Below are positions 1 to 6,564 of a stretch of 10,561 nucleotides of DNA, in pieces. The stretch's first letter is position 1, and each line of letters opens with the position of its first letter. Origin of the DNA: CAYVXT01 sp964455485 (GTDB lineage: Bacteria > Patescibacteriota > Minisyncoccia > Phycocordibacterales > WO2-35-19); assembly GCA_964455485.1 (NCBI GenBank), contig CAYVXT010000069.1, positions 1-10,561 on the forward strand. Reading direction: 5' to 3'. The notes under the pieces were generated by a model. The model did no database searches. It was not told where the DNA came from and worked only from the letters and a program-made list of their open reading frames with translations. Position numbers and translations under genes: made by a program.

Positions 1-2
1 TG

Positions 3-74
3 GGGAATATTTTAAATTCTAACGAAAATGGAGAAGGTTTGGGAAAAGGTGATGAACCAATTGAAGCAGAATAA
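3..74 (+). CDS. C-terminal tail of an upstream gene (partial)
   Basis: A reading frame is open from the left window edge and stops at TAA in 72-74. The visible 23 residues are rich in Asn, Gly and Glu (ending DEPIEAE), a hydrophilic acidic tail of the kind often seen at the end of a larger soluble or membrane protein. The gene product cannot be recognised from this tail. A gap of 138 bases, containing a promoter-like site and inverted repeats, separates it from the next gene, so the two are probably not one transcription unit. It could be chance coding, since only 23 codons are visible. Confidence 0.4.
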   Translation, partial: GNILNSNENGEGLGKGDEPIEAE

Positions 75-118
75 TAAAATCTATATATATCAACTTACCT
101 TCCACTTTGCTCTAAATA

Positions 119-127
119 TGCTAAAAT
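119..127 (+). promoter_or_regulatory. Extended -10 promoter element for the metallo-beta-lactamase-fold gene
   Basis: TGC followed by TAAAAT (122-127) forms an extended -10 element. No good -35 hexamer is seen at the right spacing, which is tolerated by extended -10 promoters. The predicted transcript start is near 134, just in front of the inverted repeat that begins at 137, so the whole repeat structure would lie in the RNA leader of about 79 bases. Confidence 0.45.
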
Positions 128-136
128 ACGCTCATG

Positions 137-214
137 ATCCCGTTAGAAATATAAAACGGGATAGTCGTGACAATATTTAATCGAAAAGTAAAAATACTTA
201 ATTTCTAACGGGAT
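137..214 (+). promoter_or_regulatory. Structured leader with competing inverted repeats covering the start codon
   Basis: The 14-base ATCCCGTTAGAAAT at 137-150 is repeated as its exact reverse complement at 201-214. The right arm includes the first two bases of the ATG at 213. The first eight bases of the left arm (137-144) can instead pair with AACGGGAT at 155-162, giving a small hairpin with a ten-base loop. The two pairings use the same bases and exclude each other. In RNA the long pairing would hide the start codon and the short one would free it. Alternatively this is a dispersed palindromic repeat with no regulatory role. The repeats are seen directly; the switch function is inference. 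Confidence 0.55.
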
Positions 215-836
215 GATAATCTCATACCAAGGAGCACAATCCTTCAAAGTTCAGTTTGGCGATACTATTCTTTCTTTTGATCCTATTTCAAAAGAGTCTA
301 AGCTTAAATCAAGCAGTTTTGGAGCAGATATAGCTTTGATCTCGCTAAACCATCCAGATATGAATGGTGCTGCTCAGGCAAGTAGGGGTGAAAAAGAAGC
401 TTTTGTGGTAAGTGGTCCAGGCGAATACGAAATTCAAGGAGTTTTTGTTAAAGGTCTGCAGAGTAAGTCTAGATACGGGGGTGTAGAAAGATTGAATACT
501 ATATATACAGTCAATTTGGAAAATATGAATCTGTGTTTTTTGGGAGCACTCGGTGAATCAAATATACCAAGTGAAGCCAAAGAGGCGATTGATGGAGTAG
601 ACATTTTGTTTGTGCCAATAGGAGGTGATGGAGTGCTTAGTCCGGCAGATGCTTATAAATTTGCAGTCTCACTAGAACCTTCTATAATTATTCCTATGAA
701 TTATTCTGATGCTTCTCTGAAAGCCTTTTTGAAGGAGGCTGGAGGTGAAAGCATAAAACCTACAGATAAACTAACAATAAAAAAGAAAGACCTTGAAGGC
801 AAAGAGGGAGAAATAGTGGTTTTGAGTCAAAATTAA
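213..836 (+). CDS. Metallo-beta-lactamase-fold protein (COG2220/UlaG-like), metal ligands lost
   Basis: This 207-residue protein has the scaffold of the COG2220 metallo-beta-lactamase-fold family: an N-terminal strand pair with GDTILSFDPIS (16-26), a GPGEYE motif (68-73), a central LGALG turn (110-114), PIGGDG (135-140) and an IIIPMNY strand (158-164). Active members carry HxHxDH, a His near a GDLG motif and a final His in IPxHY. Here these read LNHPDM (45-50), FLGALG (109-114) and IPMNY, so nearly all expected metal ligands are replaced; only H47 and D49 remain. It is therefore probably not a working metallohydrolase but a structural or binding protein. The ATG at 213 is inside an inverted repeat and has no Shine-Dalgarno site. 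The next gene begins 12 bases after its stop. Fold assignment is firm; the role is unknown. Confidence 0.8.
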   Translation: MIISYQGAQSFKVQFGDTILSFDPISKESKLKSSSFGADIALISLNHPDMNGAAQASRGEKEAFVVSGPGEYEIQGVFVKGLQSKSRYGGVERLNTIYTVNLENMNLCFLGALGESNIPSEAKEAIDGVDILFVPIGGDGVLSPADAYKFAVSLEPSIIIPMNYSDASLKAFLKEAGGESIKPTDKLTIKKKDLEGKEGEIVVLSQN

Positions 837-848
837 ATAAAATTTTTG

Positions 849-1196
849 ATGTTAATCAAAAAATACAAATCAATAATGGAGCGAGAGGAATCACACCGTG
901 AGAAGTGGGCACTCGGTTTATCTGTGACTATGTCAGTATTTATCCTCGTGGGGTTTGCTTTTTATCGTGGGTTTATAACAATAAATCACAATGAACCTAT
1001 TGTAAAAAGGCAAATTGCCGAACAGTCTGCTACAGTGGCTGCGGCCAGTGAAGCTTCCTCTCCTATATCTAATACAAAAGAAGCCTTTAAAGCAGCATTT
1101 CAAGAAATTCATAAAAAATATAACGAAGCAGTTTCTTCTGTCTCTGCTGTAATCGTACCTTTTGTTACTGGTATAGATGTCTACGAAAGAAAGTAA
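849..1196 (+). CDS. Small single-pass membrane protein of unknown function
   Basis: A 115-residue protein with a short charged N-terminus (about residues 1-21), one hydrophobic helix (about 22-41, LGLSVTMSVFILVGFAFY) and a hydrophilic alanine-, serine- and lysine-rich C-terminal part with heptad-like helical character around residues 70-100. The positively charged N-terminus suggests an N-in, C-out orientation. I recognise no catalytic motif. The start is uncertain: a TTG at 846 directly precedes the ATG at 849, and another ATG lies at 876; none has a Shine-Dalgarno site. It follows the metallo-beta-lactamase-fold gene by 12 bases and is probably co-transcribed with it. gyrA follows after 61 bases behind a promoter of its own. 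Confidence 0.7.
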   Translation: MLIKKYKSIMEREESHREKWALGLSVTMSVFILVGFAFYRGFITINHNEPIVKRQIAEQSATVAAASEASSPISNTKEAFKAAFQEIHKKYNEAVSSVSAVIVPFVTGIDVYERK

Positions 1197-1217
1197 AATT
1201 ACAACACTATTACTGAG

Positions 1218-1246
1218 TTGATTTTTGGGCCTAATTTTGCTATTAT
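1218..1246 (+). promoter_or_regulatory. gyrA promoter, predicted to give a leaderless transcript
   Basis: TTGATT (1218-1223) and TATTAT (1241-1246) are separated by the ideal 17 bases, and TG at 1238-1239 makes the -10 element an extended one. The predicted transcript start at about 1252-1254 lies only 4 to 6 bases before the ATG at 1258, which leaves no room for a ribosome binding site, and none is seen. Confidence 0.65.
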
Positions 1247-1257
1247 TACCTTCATAA

Positions 1258-3735
1258 ATGGCTAGAAAAGAGCAAAAAAAGGAAGAAAACAACGAAGAAA
1301 ATGGCGCTCAAGTCACTGGAGTAATAAAGCACTCTATAGTGACTGAAATGAAAAAGTCTTTCATCGACTATGCTATGTCGGTGATTATGGACAGAGCCCT
1401 CCCTGATGTACGTGATGGCTTAAAACCTGTGCACAGACGCATACTATATGCGATGCATGTAATGGGGCTTTCAGCTAGTGCTAAAACTCGAAAGTCAGCC
1501 GCGGTAGTTGGAGAAGTTTTGGGTAATTATCATCCGCATGGCGATGCGGCAGCATATGAAGCTATGGTAAAAATGGCGCAAGATTTTGCGATACGATACC
1601 CGCTTATTATCGGTCAGGGAAACTTTGGTTCTGTGGATGGTGATAGTCAAGCAGCTATGAGGTACACCGAAGCAAAGATGAGCAAACTTGCCGGCGAAAT
1701 GCTTCGAGATATAAATAAAGAAACTGTCGATTGGAAGTCAAACTATGATGCAACAAAAAAGGAGCCGGTTGTACTACCCGCTGCAGTACCCCAGCTTTTA
1801 TTAAACGGTACATTGGGTATTGCGGTTGGTATGGCTACAAACGTTCCTCCACACAATTTGCGAGAGGTGGTAGACGCTACTGTTTACTTAATGGACAACA
1901 AAGACGCGACTACAGAAGAGCTTTTGCAATTTATACAAGGCCCTGATTTTCCACTTGGAGGAGTCATTTTTAATGCTCAAGATATAAAACATGCTTACTC
2001 TACCGGCCGTGGCGGGATAGTTACCAGAGGTGTGGCTGAAATTGTAGAAGATAAAAATACTTCGCAAATCATAATTACATCAATCCCGTATAGAGTAAAT
2101 AAAGCACAACTAATCGAAAAGGTTGCGGAGTTAGTACGTGATAAAAAACTTGAAGGAGTTAAGGCGATTAGAGATGAATCAACAAAAGATATAAGAGTGG
2201 TTATAGATCTGAAATCAGGGAGCTATCCACAAAAAGTTTTAAATTTCCTTTACAAACATACTCAACTTGAAGAAACTTTTCACTTAAACTTAGTTGCTCT
2301 TGTTGATGGGGTTCCTCAAACTTTGGCTCTCAAAGGTATATTGGAGGAGTTCGTAAAACATAGGCAGATAGTGGTAAGAAGAAGGACTGAGTTTGATCTT
2401 CGTGAAGCAGAAGCAAGGGAGCATATTTTGCTCGGCCTGAAAAAAGCTCTTGATCACATAGATGAGATAATAAAAATAATCAAAAAGTCGAAGGATGTTG
2501 ATACTGCCCGTGTAAACTTGATGAAAGAATTCAAGTTTAGCGAGATCCAAGCAAACGCAATTTTGGAAATGCGTCTTCAAAAACTCGCAGGTCTTGAAAG
2601 GAAGAAAATTGAGGATGAGCTTAATGCTGTGCAGGCACTTATAAAAGAATTAAAAGACATTCTCGCTAATCCTAGAAAGATAATCGCAATAATTAAGAAG
2701 GAACTTGCAGAAATATCAGAAAAATTCGGAGACGATAGGAGAACAAAAGTTGTTAAGGGTGGCGTGAAAGTACTTTCAATGGAAGATTTGATTGCTGACG
2801 AAGAAAATACACTTATTTTGACTCAAGGTGGATATGTAAAGCGAACTCACCCGGACGAATATCGTAAACAAAAAAGAGGAGGAGTGGGTGTGGTTGACCT
2901 AGATACAAAAGAAGAAGATTTTGTTACAAACTTCCTTACAGCTAGTACTCATTCCGACCTTCTTTTCTTTACTGATCGTGGCAAAGCGTACCAGATAAAA
3001 ATGTATGAATTGCCTGAAGGTAAAAGAGCTACTAGAGGCAAATCAATTATGAATTTCATTTCACTTTCTGAAGGTGAAAAAGTGACATCTATTTTGCCTA
3101 TGTCTAAAGAAGTGAAAGATAATAAAAATATTTCATTGTTGATGGTGACTGAAGAGGGTACTAGCAAAAAAGTTTCTGCTGCAAGCTTCCATGATGTTCG
3201 GGCGAGCGGTATTATCGCTATCAAACTTTCTCCTGGTGATAAGCTAATCTCAGTATCTCAGGTTGATAAAGGGGATTCATGTGTTGTGGTGACCGCAAAA
3301 GGCCAATCAATACGCTTTAAAGAAGGCGACGTTCGAGAGATGGGGCGCACTGCAGCAGGTGTCAGAGCTATAAAAATAGGTAAAGGTGATAGGGTGATCG
3401 GTGCTCATGCGGTGCCTAAAAATTCTGAAAAAACAGCATCACTACTAACAATGGGTGCAAATGGATACGGTAAAATGACTCCAATTGATGAATATAAAAT
3501 CCAAGGAAGGGGAGGTTCTGGTATAAAAACAAGCAATGTGACTGCAAAGACCGGAGAAATCATAGCCTCAGCGGTGGTAACCGGAGAAGAGGAAGAGGCG
3601 GTCGCAATGTCTAAAAAAAGCCAAGTAATACGTTTAGGACTTTCTGAAATTCCTTCTCTCGGAAGATCAACTCAAGGGGTTAGAATTATGAAATTGCACG
3701 AAGGGGACAGTATCGCATCTTTCATTTGTTTGTAA
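1258..3735 (+). CDS. gyrA: DNA gyrase subunit A
   Basis: GyrA is the DNA-cutting and rejoining subunit of gyrase, the type IIA topoisomerase that adds negative supercoils using ATP hydrolysed by GyrB. The 825-residue protein is full length for the family. After a charged N-terminal extension, the winged-helix region carries LPDVRDGLKPVHRR and HPHGDAAAYE, and the catalytic tyrosine is Y136 in AMRYTE (E. coli Y122, offset 14). The NGTLGIAVGMATNVPPHN segment of the tower region follows at about 183-200, then a long coiled-coil. The C-terminal beta-pinwheel carries a GyrA box, QKRGGVG at 538-544, which supports gyrase rather than topoisomerase IV. Quinolone-region positions 97 and 101 (E. coli 83 and 87) are Ala and Glu. 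A promoter is directly upstream and a hairpin terminator follows the stop; gyrB is not in the window. Confidence 0.97.
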   Translation: MARKEQKKEENNEENGAQVTGVIKHSIVTEMKKSFIDYAMSVIMDRALPDVRDGLKPVHRRILYAMHVMGLSASAKTRKSAAVVGEVLGNYHPHGDAAAYEAMVKMAQDFAIRYPLIIGQGNFGSVDGDSQAAMRYTEAKMSKLAGEMLRDINKETVDWKSNYDATKKEPVVLPAAVPQLLLNGTLGIAVGMATNVPPHNLREVVDATVYLMDNKDATTEELLQFIQGPDFPLGGVIFNAQDIKHAYSTGRGGIVTRGVAEIVEDKNTSQIIITSIPYRVNKAQLIEKVAELVRDKKLEGVKAIRDESTKDIRVVIDLKSGSYPQKVLNFLYKHTQLEETFHLNLVALVDGVPQTLALKGILEEFVKHRQIVVRRRTEFDLREAEAREHILLGLKKALDHIDEIIKIIKKSKDVDTARVNLMKEFKFSEIQANAILEMRLQKLAGLERKKIEDELNAVQALIKELKDILANPRKIIAIIKKELAEISEKFGDDRRTKVVKGGVKVLSMEDLIADEENTLILTQGGYVKRTHPDEYRKQKRGGVGVVDLDTKEEDFVTNFLTASTHSDLLFFTDRGKAYQIKMYELPEGKRATRGKSIMNFISLSEGEKVTSILPMSKEVKDNKNISLLMVTEEGTSKKVSAASFHDVRASGIIAIKLSPGDKLISVSQVDKGDSCVVVTAKGQSIRFKEGDVREMGRTAAGVRAIKIGKGDRVIGAHAVPKNSEKTASLLTMGANGYGKMTPIDEYKIQGRGGSGIKTSNVTAKTGEIIASAVVTGEEEEAVAMSKKSQVIRLGLSEIPSLGRSTQGVRIMKLHEGDSIASFICL

Positions 3736-3756
3736 AATATATAAATATTCACATTT

Positions 3757-3780
3757 AAGAGTGCGCTCCGGCGCATTTTT
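3757..3780 (+). terminator. Intrinsic terminator of gyrA
   Basis: TGCGC (3762-3766) pairs with GCGCA (3771-3775) around a TCCG loop, followed by five T (3776-3780). An A/G-rich stretch before the stem can pair with the T run. It sits 21 bases after the gyrA stop and directly before the -10 element of the next gene. Confidence 0.7.
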
Positions 3781-3783
3781 GAA

Positions 3784-3789
3784 TATAAT
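3784..3789 (+). promoter_or_regulatory. -10 element of the solute-binding protein/pilin operon, predicted leaderless
   Basis: A perfect TATAAT lies four bases behind the gyrA terminator. The expected transcript start, six to seven bases further on, falls on the ATG at 3796. No Shine-Dalgarno site precedes this ATG. The -35 position falls in the terminator stem (GTGCGC) and does not match consensus, which lowers confidence. Confidence 0.5.
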
Positions 3790-3795
3790 GTGAGT

Positions 3796-5079
3796 ATGAG
3801 CAAATTTCAGTTGGCGATACTTATAGGTTTTGGGGTGCTTGTGGTTTTTGGACTCGTTATCTTTTCTGCTTATCGTGGTAGCTCTGTTGATGTGGCCACT
3901 GTAAATGTGTGGGGCACTATACCATCAGTACAATTTGAGAGGATTCTTACATCTGCCGGTATTTCTGGTGGTAAACAATTTAAAGTAGTTTATACCGAAA
4001 AGAATACTGAAAATTTTGATAAAGATTTTATAGAAGCATTAGCTGCTGGGAATGGCCCAGATCTTTTTATGCTACCTTCTGATAAAATCATCACACATCG
4101 AAATAAGATTTTTCCAATACCATATGACGTCTTTACTCAACGTCAGTTCAAAGACTCTTTCATTGAGGGTGCCGAGATTTACATGTCTCCAGAAGGCATA
4201 TTGGGTTTGCCTGTATATGAAGATCCTCTTGTGATGTATTGGAACCGAACACTTTTTACCAATGCACGACTCACCACACCTCCAAAATATTGGGATGAAT
4301 TTTATAATATCGCATCTCTTATTTCTAAAAAGGACGGGGCGCTCAATATCAATACTAGTGCCGTAGCATTTGGTGAGTATGCCAATATTACAAATGCTAA
4401 AGCCATTATTTCAAACTTAGTACTTCAAGCAGGGAACCCACTAACTTCTTGGCAAGGGAGTCGAGTGACTAGTGTTATGACCGAAAATTTTGGTCGCCCA
4501 AGTTCCCCTTCAGAAGCAGCTGTTAATTTTTATACCGAATTTAGTAATCCTGCCAAAAGCTCATATTCTTGGAATAGATCGCTTGCTAATTCTTCGGACT
4601 ACTTTTTAAGTGGTGATTTGGCTCTATATTTTGGTTTCGCTAGCGAAGCTCCACTTATCAGTGTCAAAAATCCAAACTTGAATTTTGATGTAGCGGCGGT
4701 CCCAACTTCAAGAGAAGGGGGTGTAGATGTTTCTTTTGCAAAATTTAATGCTTTTGCGATTGCAAAAGCGTCTAAAAACCCAAGCGCAGCTTTCTCTCTT
4801 GCAAGCATATTTTCAAGTGCGGTTGGTGGTGATGCTATAAGCAGTACCTTAGGTTTAGCACCAGTAAGAAGAGATTTGCTTGCCAAACGTGTGAATGACC
4901 CACATACAAGCATATTTTATGACAGTGCAATCCGCTCAAGGGCGTGGCTTGACCCAAATCCAACCGAAACTGATGCAGTATTCAAATCAATGATTGAATC
5001 AATTACAAGCGGAAGAGCAAGAACATCAGAAGCTGTAAGTCGAGCAAACAGAGAAATTTCAAATCTATTAGGATCATGA
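3796..5079 (+). CDS. Membrane-anchored extracellular solute-binding protein, family 1
   Basis: A 427-residue protein of the ABC-transporter substrate-binding family 1 (COG1653-like). One N-terminal hydrophobic helix (about residues 5-25) with no lipobox cysteine suggests a membrane tether with the binding domain outside. Family signs in order: the first strand VNVWGTIPS, GPDLFMLPSDKI, the hinge motif GLPVYEDPLVMYWNRTLF, PPKYWDEF, the FLSGDLALYFGFASE segment and GLAPVRRDLL near the end. These match the sugar/oligosaccharide-type binding proteins, but the ligand cannot be told. No permease or ATPase gene is nearby; instead its TGA overlaps the ATG of a pilin-like gene (ATGA), so translation of the two is coupled. 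A GTG at 3790 could also start it, but the promoter position favours ATG 3796. Confidence 0.88.
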   Translation: MSKFQLAILIGFGVLVVFGLVIFSAYRGSSVDVATVNVWGTIPSVQFERILTSAGISGGKQFKVVYTEKNTENFDKDFIEALAAGNGPDLFMLPSDKIITHRNKIFPIPYDVFTQRQFKDSFIEGAEIYMSPEGILGLPVYEDPLVMYWNRTLFTNARLTTPPKYWDEFYNIASLISKKDGALNINTSAVAFGEYANITNAKAIISNLVLQAGNPLTSWQGSRVTSVMTENFGRPSSPSEAAVNFYTEFSNPAKSSYSWNRSLANSSDYFLSGDLALYFGFASEAPLISVKNPNLNFDVAAVPTSREGGVDVSFAKFNAFAIAKASKNPSAAFSLASIFSSAVGGDAISSTLGLAPVRRDLLAKRVNDPHTSIFYDSAIRSRAWLDPNPTETDAVFKSMIESITSGRARTSEAVSRANREISNLLGS

Positions 5080-5468
5080 AAAATATAAAAATAATTTTAT
5101 TAGTAGTTTTCGTACTAGGGTTTGCATCATTTTTGCCAACCGTTTTTGCTGATACTGCTGCAAGCAATCTCATACCTTGTACCAATGAATGTGGCTATAA
5201 AGATTTTTTACAACTGATAAATAATGTTATTAATTTCCTTATAACTATTGCTGTTCCAATATCTGTAGGTGTGATTGCATGGGCTGGATTTTTGTATATG
5301 ACTACTGCTGTTTCCGATAAAAAAAGTCAAGCAAAGGAAATGTTGGTAAATGTAGTAAAAGGGTTTGTTGTTATGTTAGCCGCGTGGGCTATTGTGACCA
5401 CAATACTAAATATAATTCTTAAAGATGATTATAAAAGTTCAATACCAGTGCAGACATCTAGCCAATAA
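5076..5468 (+). CDS. TrbC/VirB2-type pilin-like protein 1
   Basis: A 130-residue protein with a Sec signal peptide (about residues 1-25, cleavage after VFA), a short exported segment with two cysteines (C35, C39) and two hydrophobic helices (about 51-75 and 91-114) joined by a short basic loop (DKKSQAKEM). This layout is that of TrbC/VirB2 conjugative pilins and of the related pilin family common in Candidate Phyla Radiation genomes. The start overlaps the stop of the solute-binding protein gene by four bases, and the next gene starts one base after its stop. The C-terminal tail is short and polar. The function as a pilus subunit is inferred from layout; no secretion ATPase is in the window. 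Confidence 0.8.
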   Translation: MKNIKIILLVVFVLGFASFLPTVFADTAASNLIPCTNECGYKDFLQLINNVINFLITIAVPISVGVIAWAGFLYMTTAVSDKKSQAKEMLVNVVKGFVVMLAAWAIVTTILNIILKDDYKSSIPVQTSSQ

Positions 5469-5469
5469 T

Positions 5470-5919
5470 ATGAAAAATTATAAATATATTTTAAAAAATA
5501 TTCTTTCACTGACTTTGCTTGTCATTATATTTTCACCATTCTTTATAAATGCTCAAGGTCCGTCAGGAGGAAATCCTACAGGACCTTCTGGTGGAAATCC
5601 TGCAGGACCAAGTGGGGGGAATCCATCATCTAATTCAACCAAAATAGATATAAAAATTAATAATCCCTTTAAAGCTGATACCATTGAAGAGCTAATAGAC
5701 CTCCTGGTCAAACAAATTTTGCTTCCAATAGGGGGAGTGATTGCGTTTATAATGATTATGTATTCAGGGTTTTTGTTTGTAACGGCACAAGGAAGTTTGG
5801 CTCGGTTAACTCGGGCTAAAGATACTTTACAATACACCTTAATAGGAGCTGGATTGGTGATAGGCGCGTGGACTATAGCCACTGCCATAAAAGCTACAGT
5901 TAGCCAACTAGGACAATAA
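5470..5919 (+). CDS. TrbC/VirB2-type pilin-like protein 2 with Gly/Pro/Asn repeats
   Basis: A 149-residue protein: signal peptide (about residues 1-28, cleavage after INA), three tandem octads GPSGGNP-T/A/S (30-53), a Ser/Asn linker, then two hydrophobic helices (about 84-105 and 121-142) joined by a basic loop (RLTRAK). The helix pair resembles pilin-like protein 1 (LLPIGGVIAF, YSGFLFVTA). The repeat segment would be exposed at the mature N-terminus and flexible. The ATG at 5470 follows the previous stop after one base; an upstream in-frame ATG at 5425 would overlap the previous gene by 44 bases and would bury the signal peptide, so 5470 is preferred. The next gene starts one base after its stop. 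Confidence 0.8.
   Translation: MKNYKYILKNILSLTLLVIIFSPFFINAQGPSGGNPTGPSGGNPAGPSGGNPSSNSTKIDIKINNPFKADTIEELIDLLVKQILLPIGGVIAFIMIMYSGFLFVTAQGSLARLTRAKDTLQYTLIGAGLVIGAWTIATAIKATVSQLGQ
5557..5628 (+). repeat. Three in-frame 24-base repeats coding GPSGGNP-x
   Basis: Units 5557-5580, 5581-5604 and 5605-5628 each encode GPSGGNP followed by Thr, Ala or Ser. Proline, serine and glycine codons differ between units (for example CCG/CCT/CCA for Pro, TCA/TCT/AGT for Ser), so the amino-acid repeat is conserved while the DNA has drifted. Confidence 0.9.
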
Positions 5920-5920
5920 T

Positions 5921-6193
5921 ATGAGTCTCACTGATTACGTTGTAATGTTTATAGATATAGGCAAGAGGTTGATACCTCTTCTTGCCTCTGTTGCCTTCCT
6001 TGCTTTTGTGTGGGGTGTCGCCAAATATATTCGTGCTTCAGGACAAAAAAATGCTTCTGATTCTAAAAACCTTTTGATCTGGGGAGTGATAGGACTTTTT
6101 GTATTAGTGACTATATGGGGCATAGTAGCGTTTTTGAAGAGCGAGCTCGGCTTTGGTGATGGGCTTGTAATACCACAAATAAAATTCAAATGA
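5921..6193 (+). CDS. Two-helix pilin-like membrane protein 3 (no signal peptide)
   Basis: A 90-residue protein with two hydrophobic helices (about residues 16-37 and 50-72) and a polar, lysine-containing loop (RASGQKNASDSKN). It founds the second subgroup of the array, marked by FVWGVAKYI in helix one and LLIWGVIGLFVLVTIWGIVAFL in helix two (residues 51-72), ending in a leucine/glycine turn. Unlike most neighbours it has no cleavable signal peptide. Its ATG lies one base after the previous stop and its TGA overlaps the next ATG (ATGA), so it is translated in series with both neighbours. Membership in the VirB2-like class is inferred from size, topology and context. Confidence 0.75.
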   Translation: MSLTDYVVMFIDIGKRLIPLLASVAFLAFVWGVAKYIRASGQKNASDSKNLLIWGVIGLFVLVTIWGIVAFLKSELGFGDGLVIPQIKFK

Positions 6194-6549
6194 AAAAAAT
6201 AATCACTTTATCAATATTTTTATTTCCTTCAATTGTTTTTGCAGAAGAGGGTATAATCAAATATATTGATTCAGTTTCAAATATTGTTAACAAAATCTTA
6301 ATTCCAATAGTATTTTCGCTTTGTATTCTATATTTCTTTTGGGGGGTTGCTCAATACATTAGTTCGGCTGCTAGGGGAGATAAAAGCAATGAAGGTAAAG
6401 ACATTATGTGGCGGGGTATTTTGGCACTCTTTGTACTCACTACTATTTGGGGTATCGTTACATTTATAAGAAAGGAACTTGATTTACCAGACATTCAAAA
6501 TGTAGAAACAGGAGATGTTGAAATTGTTACTACTAAATTAGTTCCCTAA
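6190..6549 (+). CDS. Two-helix pilin-like membrane protein 4
   Basis: A 119-residue protein with a signal peptide (about residues 1-18, cleavage after VFA), two hydrophobic helices (about 37-58 and 73-93) with FFWGVAQYI and FVLTTIWGIVTFI, and an acidic-to-basic polar tail. The loop between helices (ARGDKSNEGKDIMW) contains the GKDIM motif also present in pilin-like protein 6. It overlaps the preceding gene by four bases, and 15 bases separate it from the next one. No Shine-Dalgarno site is seen, so translation probably depends on coupling. Confidence 0.78.
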   Translation: MKKIITLSIFLFPSIVFAEEGIIKYIDSVSNIVNKILIPIVFSLCILYFFWGVAQYISSAARGDKSNEGKDIMWRGILALFVLTTIWGIVTFIRKELDLPDIQNVETGDVEIVTTKLVP

Positions 6550-6564
6550 CACCTGATTAACAAT

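Noticed and set aside
166..195. A second promoter GTGACA with a weak -10 (TAAAAA) before the metallo-beta-lactamase-fold gene
   Set aside because: The -10 match is poor and the region is AT-rich; the extended -10 at 119-127 is better.
933..1292. A 119-codon open frame on the minus strand across the small membrane protein gene and the gyrA start
   Set aside because: It is antisense to well-supported genes, covers the gyrA promoter, and its product is a low-complexity mix of Phe, Ser, Arg and Tyr with no family signs.
5557..5628. The 24-base repeats as a CRISPR or mobile repeat
   Set aside because: They are contiguous, in frame, diverged at silent sites and have no spacers.
5079..6193. TGA read as Gly or Trp, as in some Candidate Phyla Radiation groups
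   Set aside because: TGA ends the solute-binding protein and pilin-like gene 3 exactly at overlaps with the next ATG, and Trp and Gly use their usual codons.
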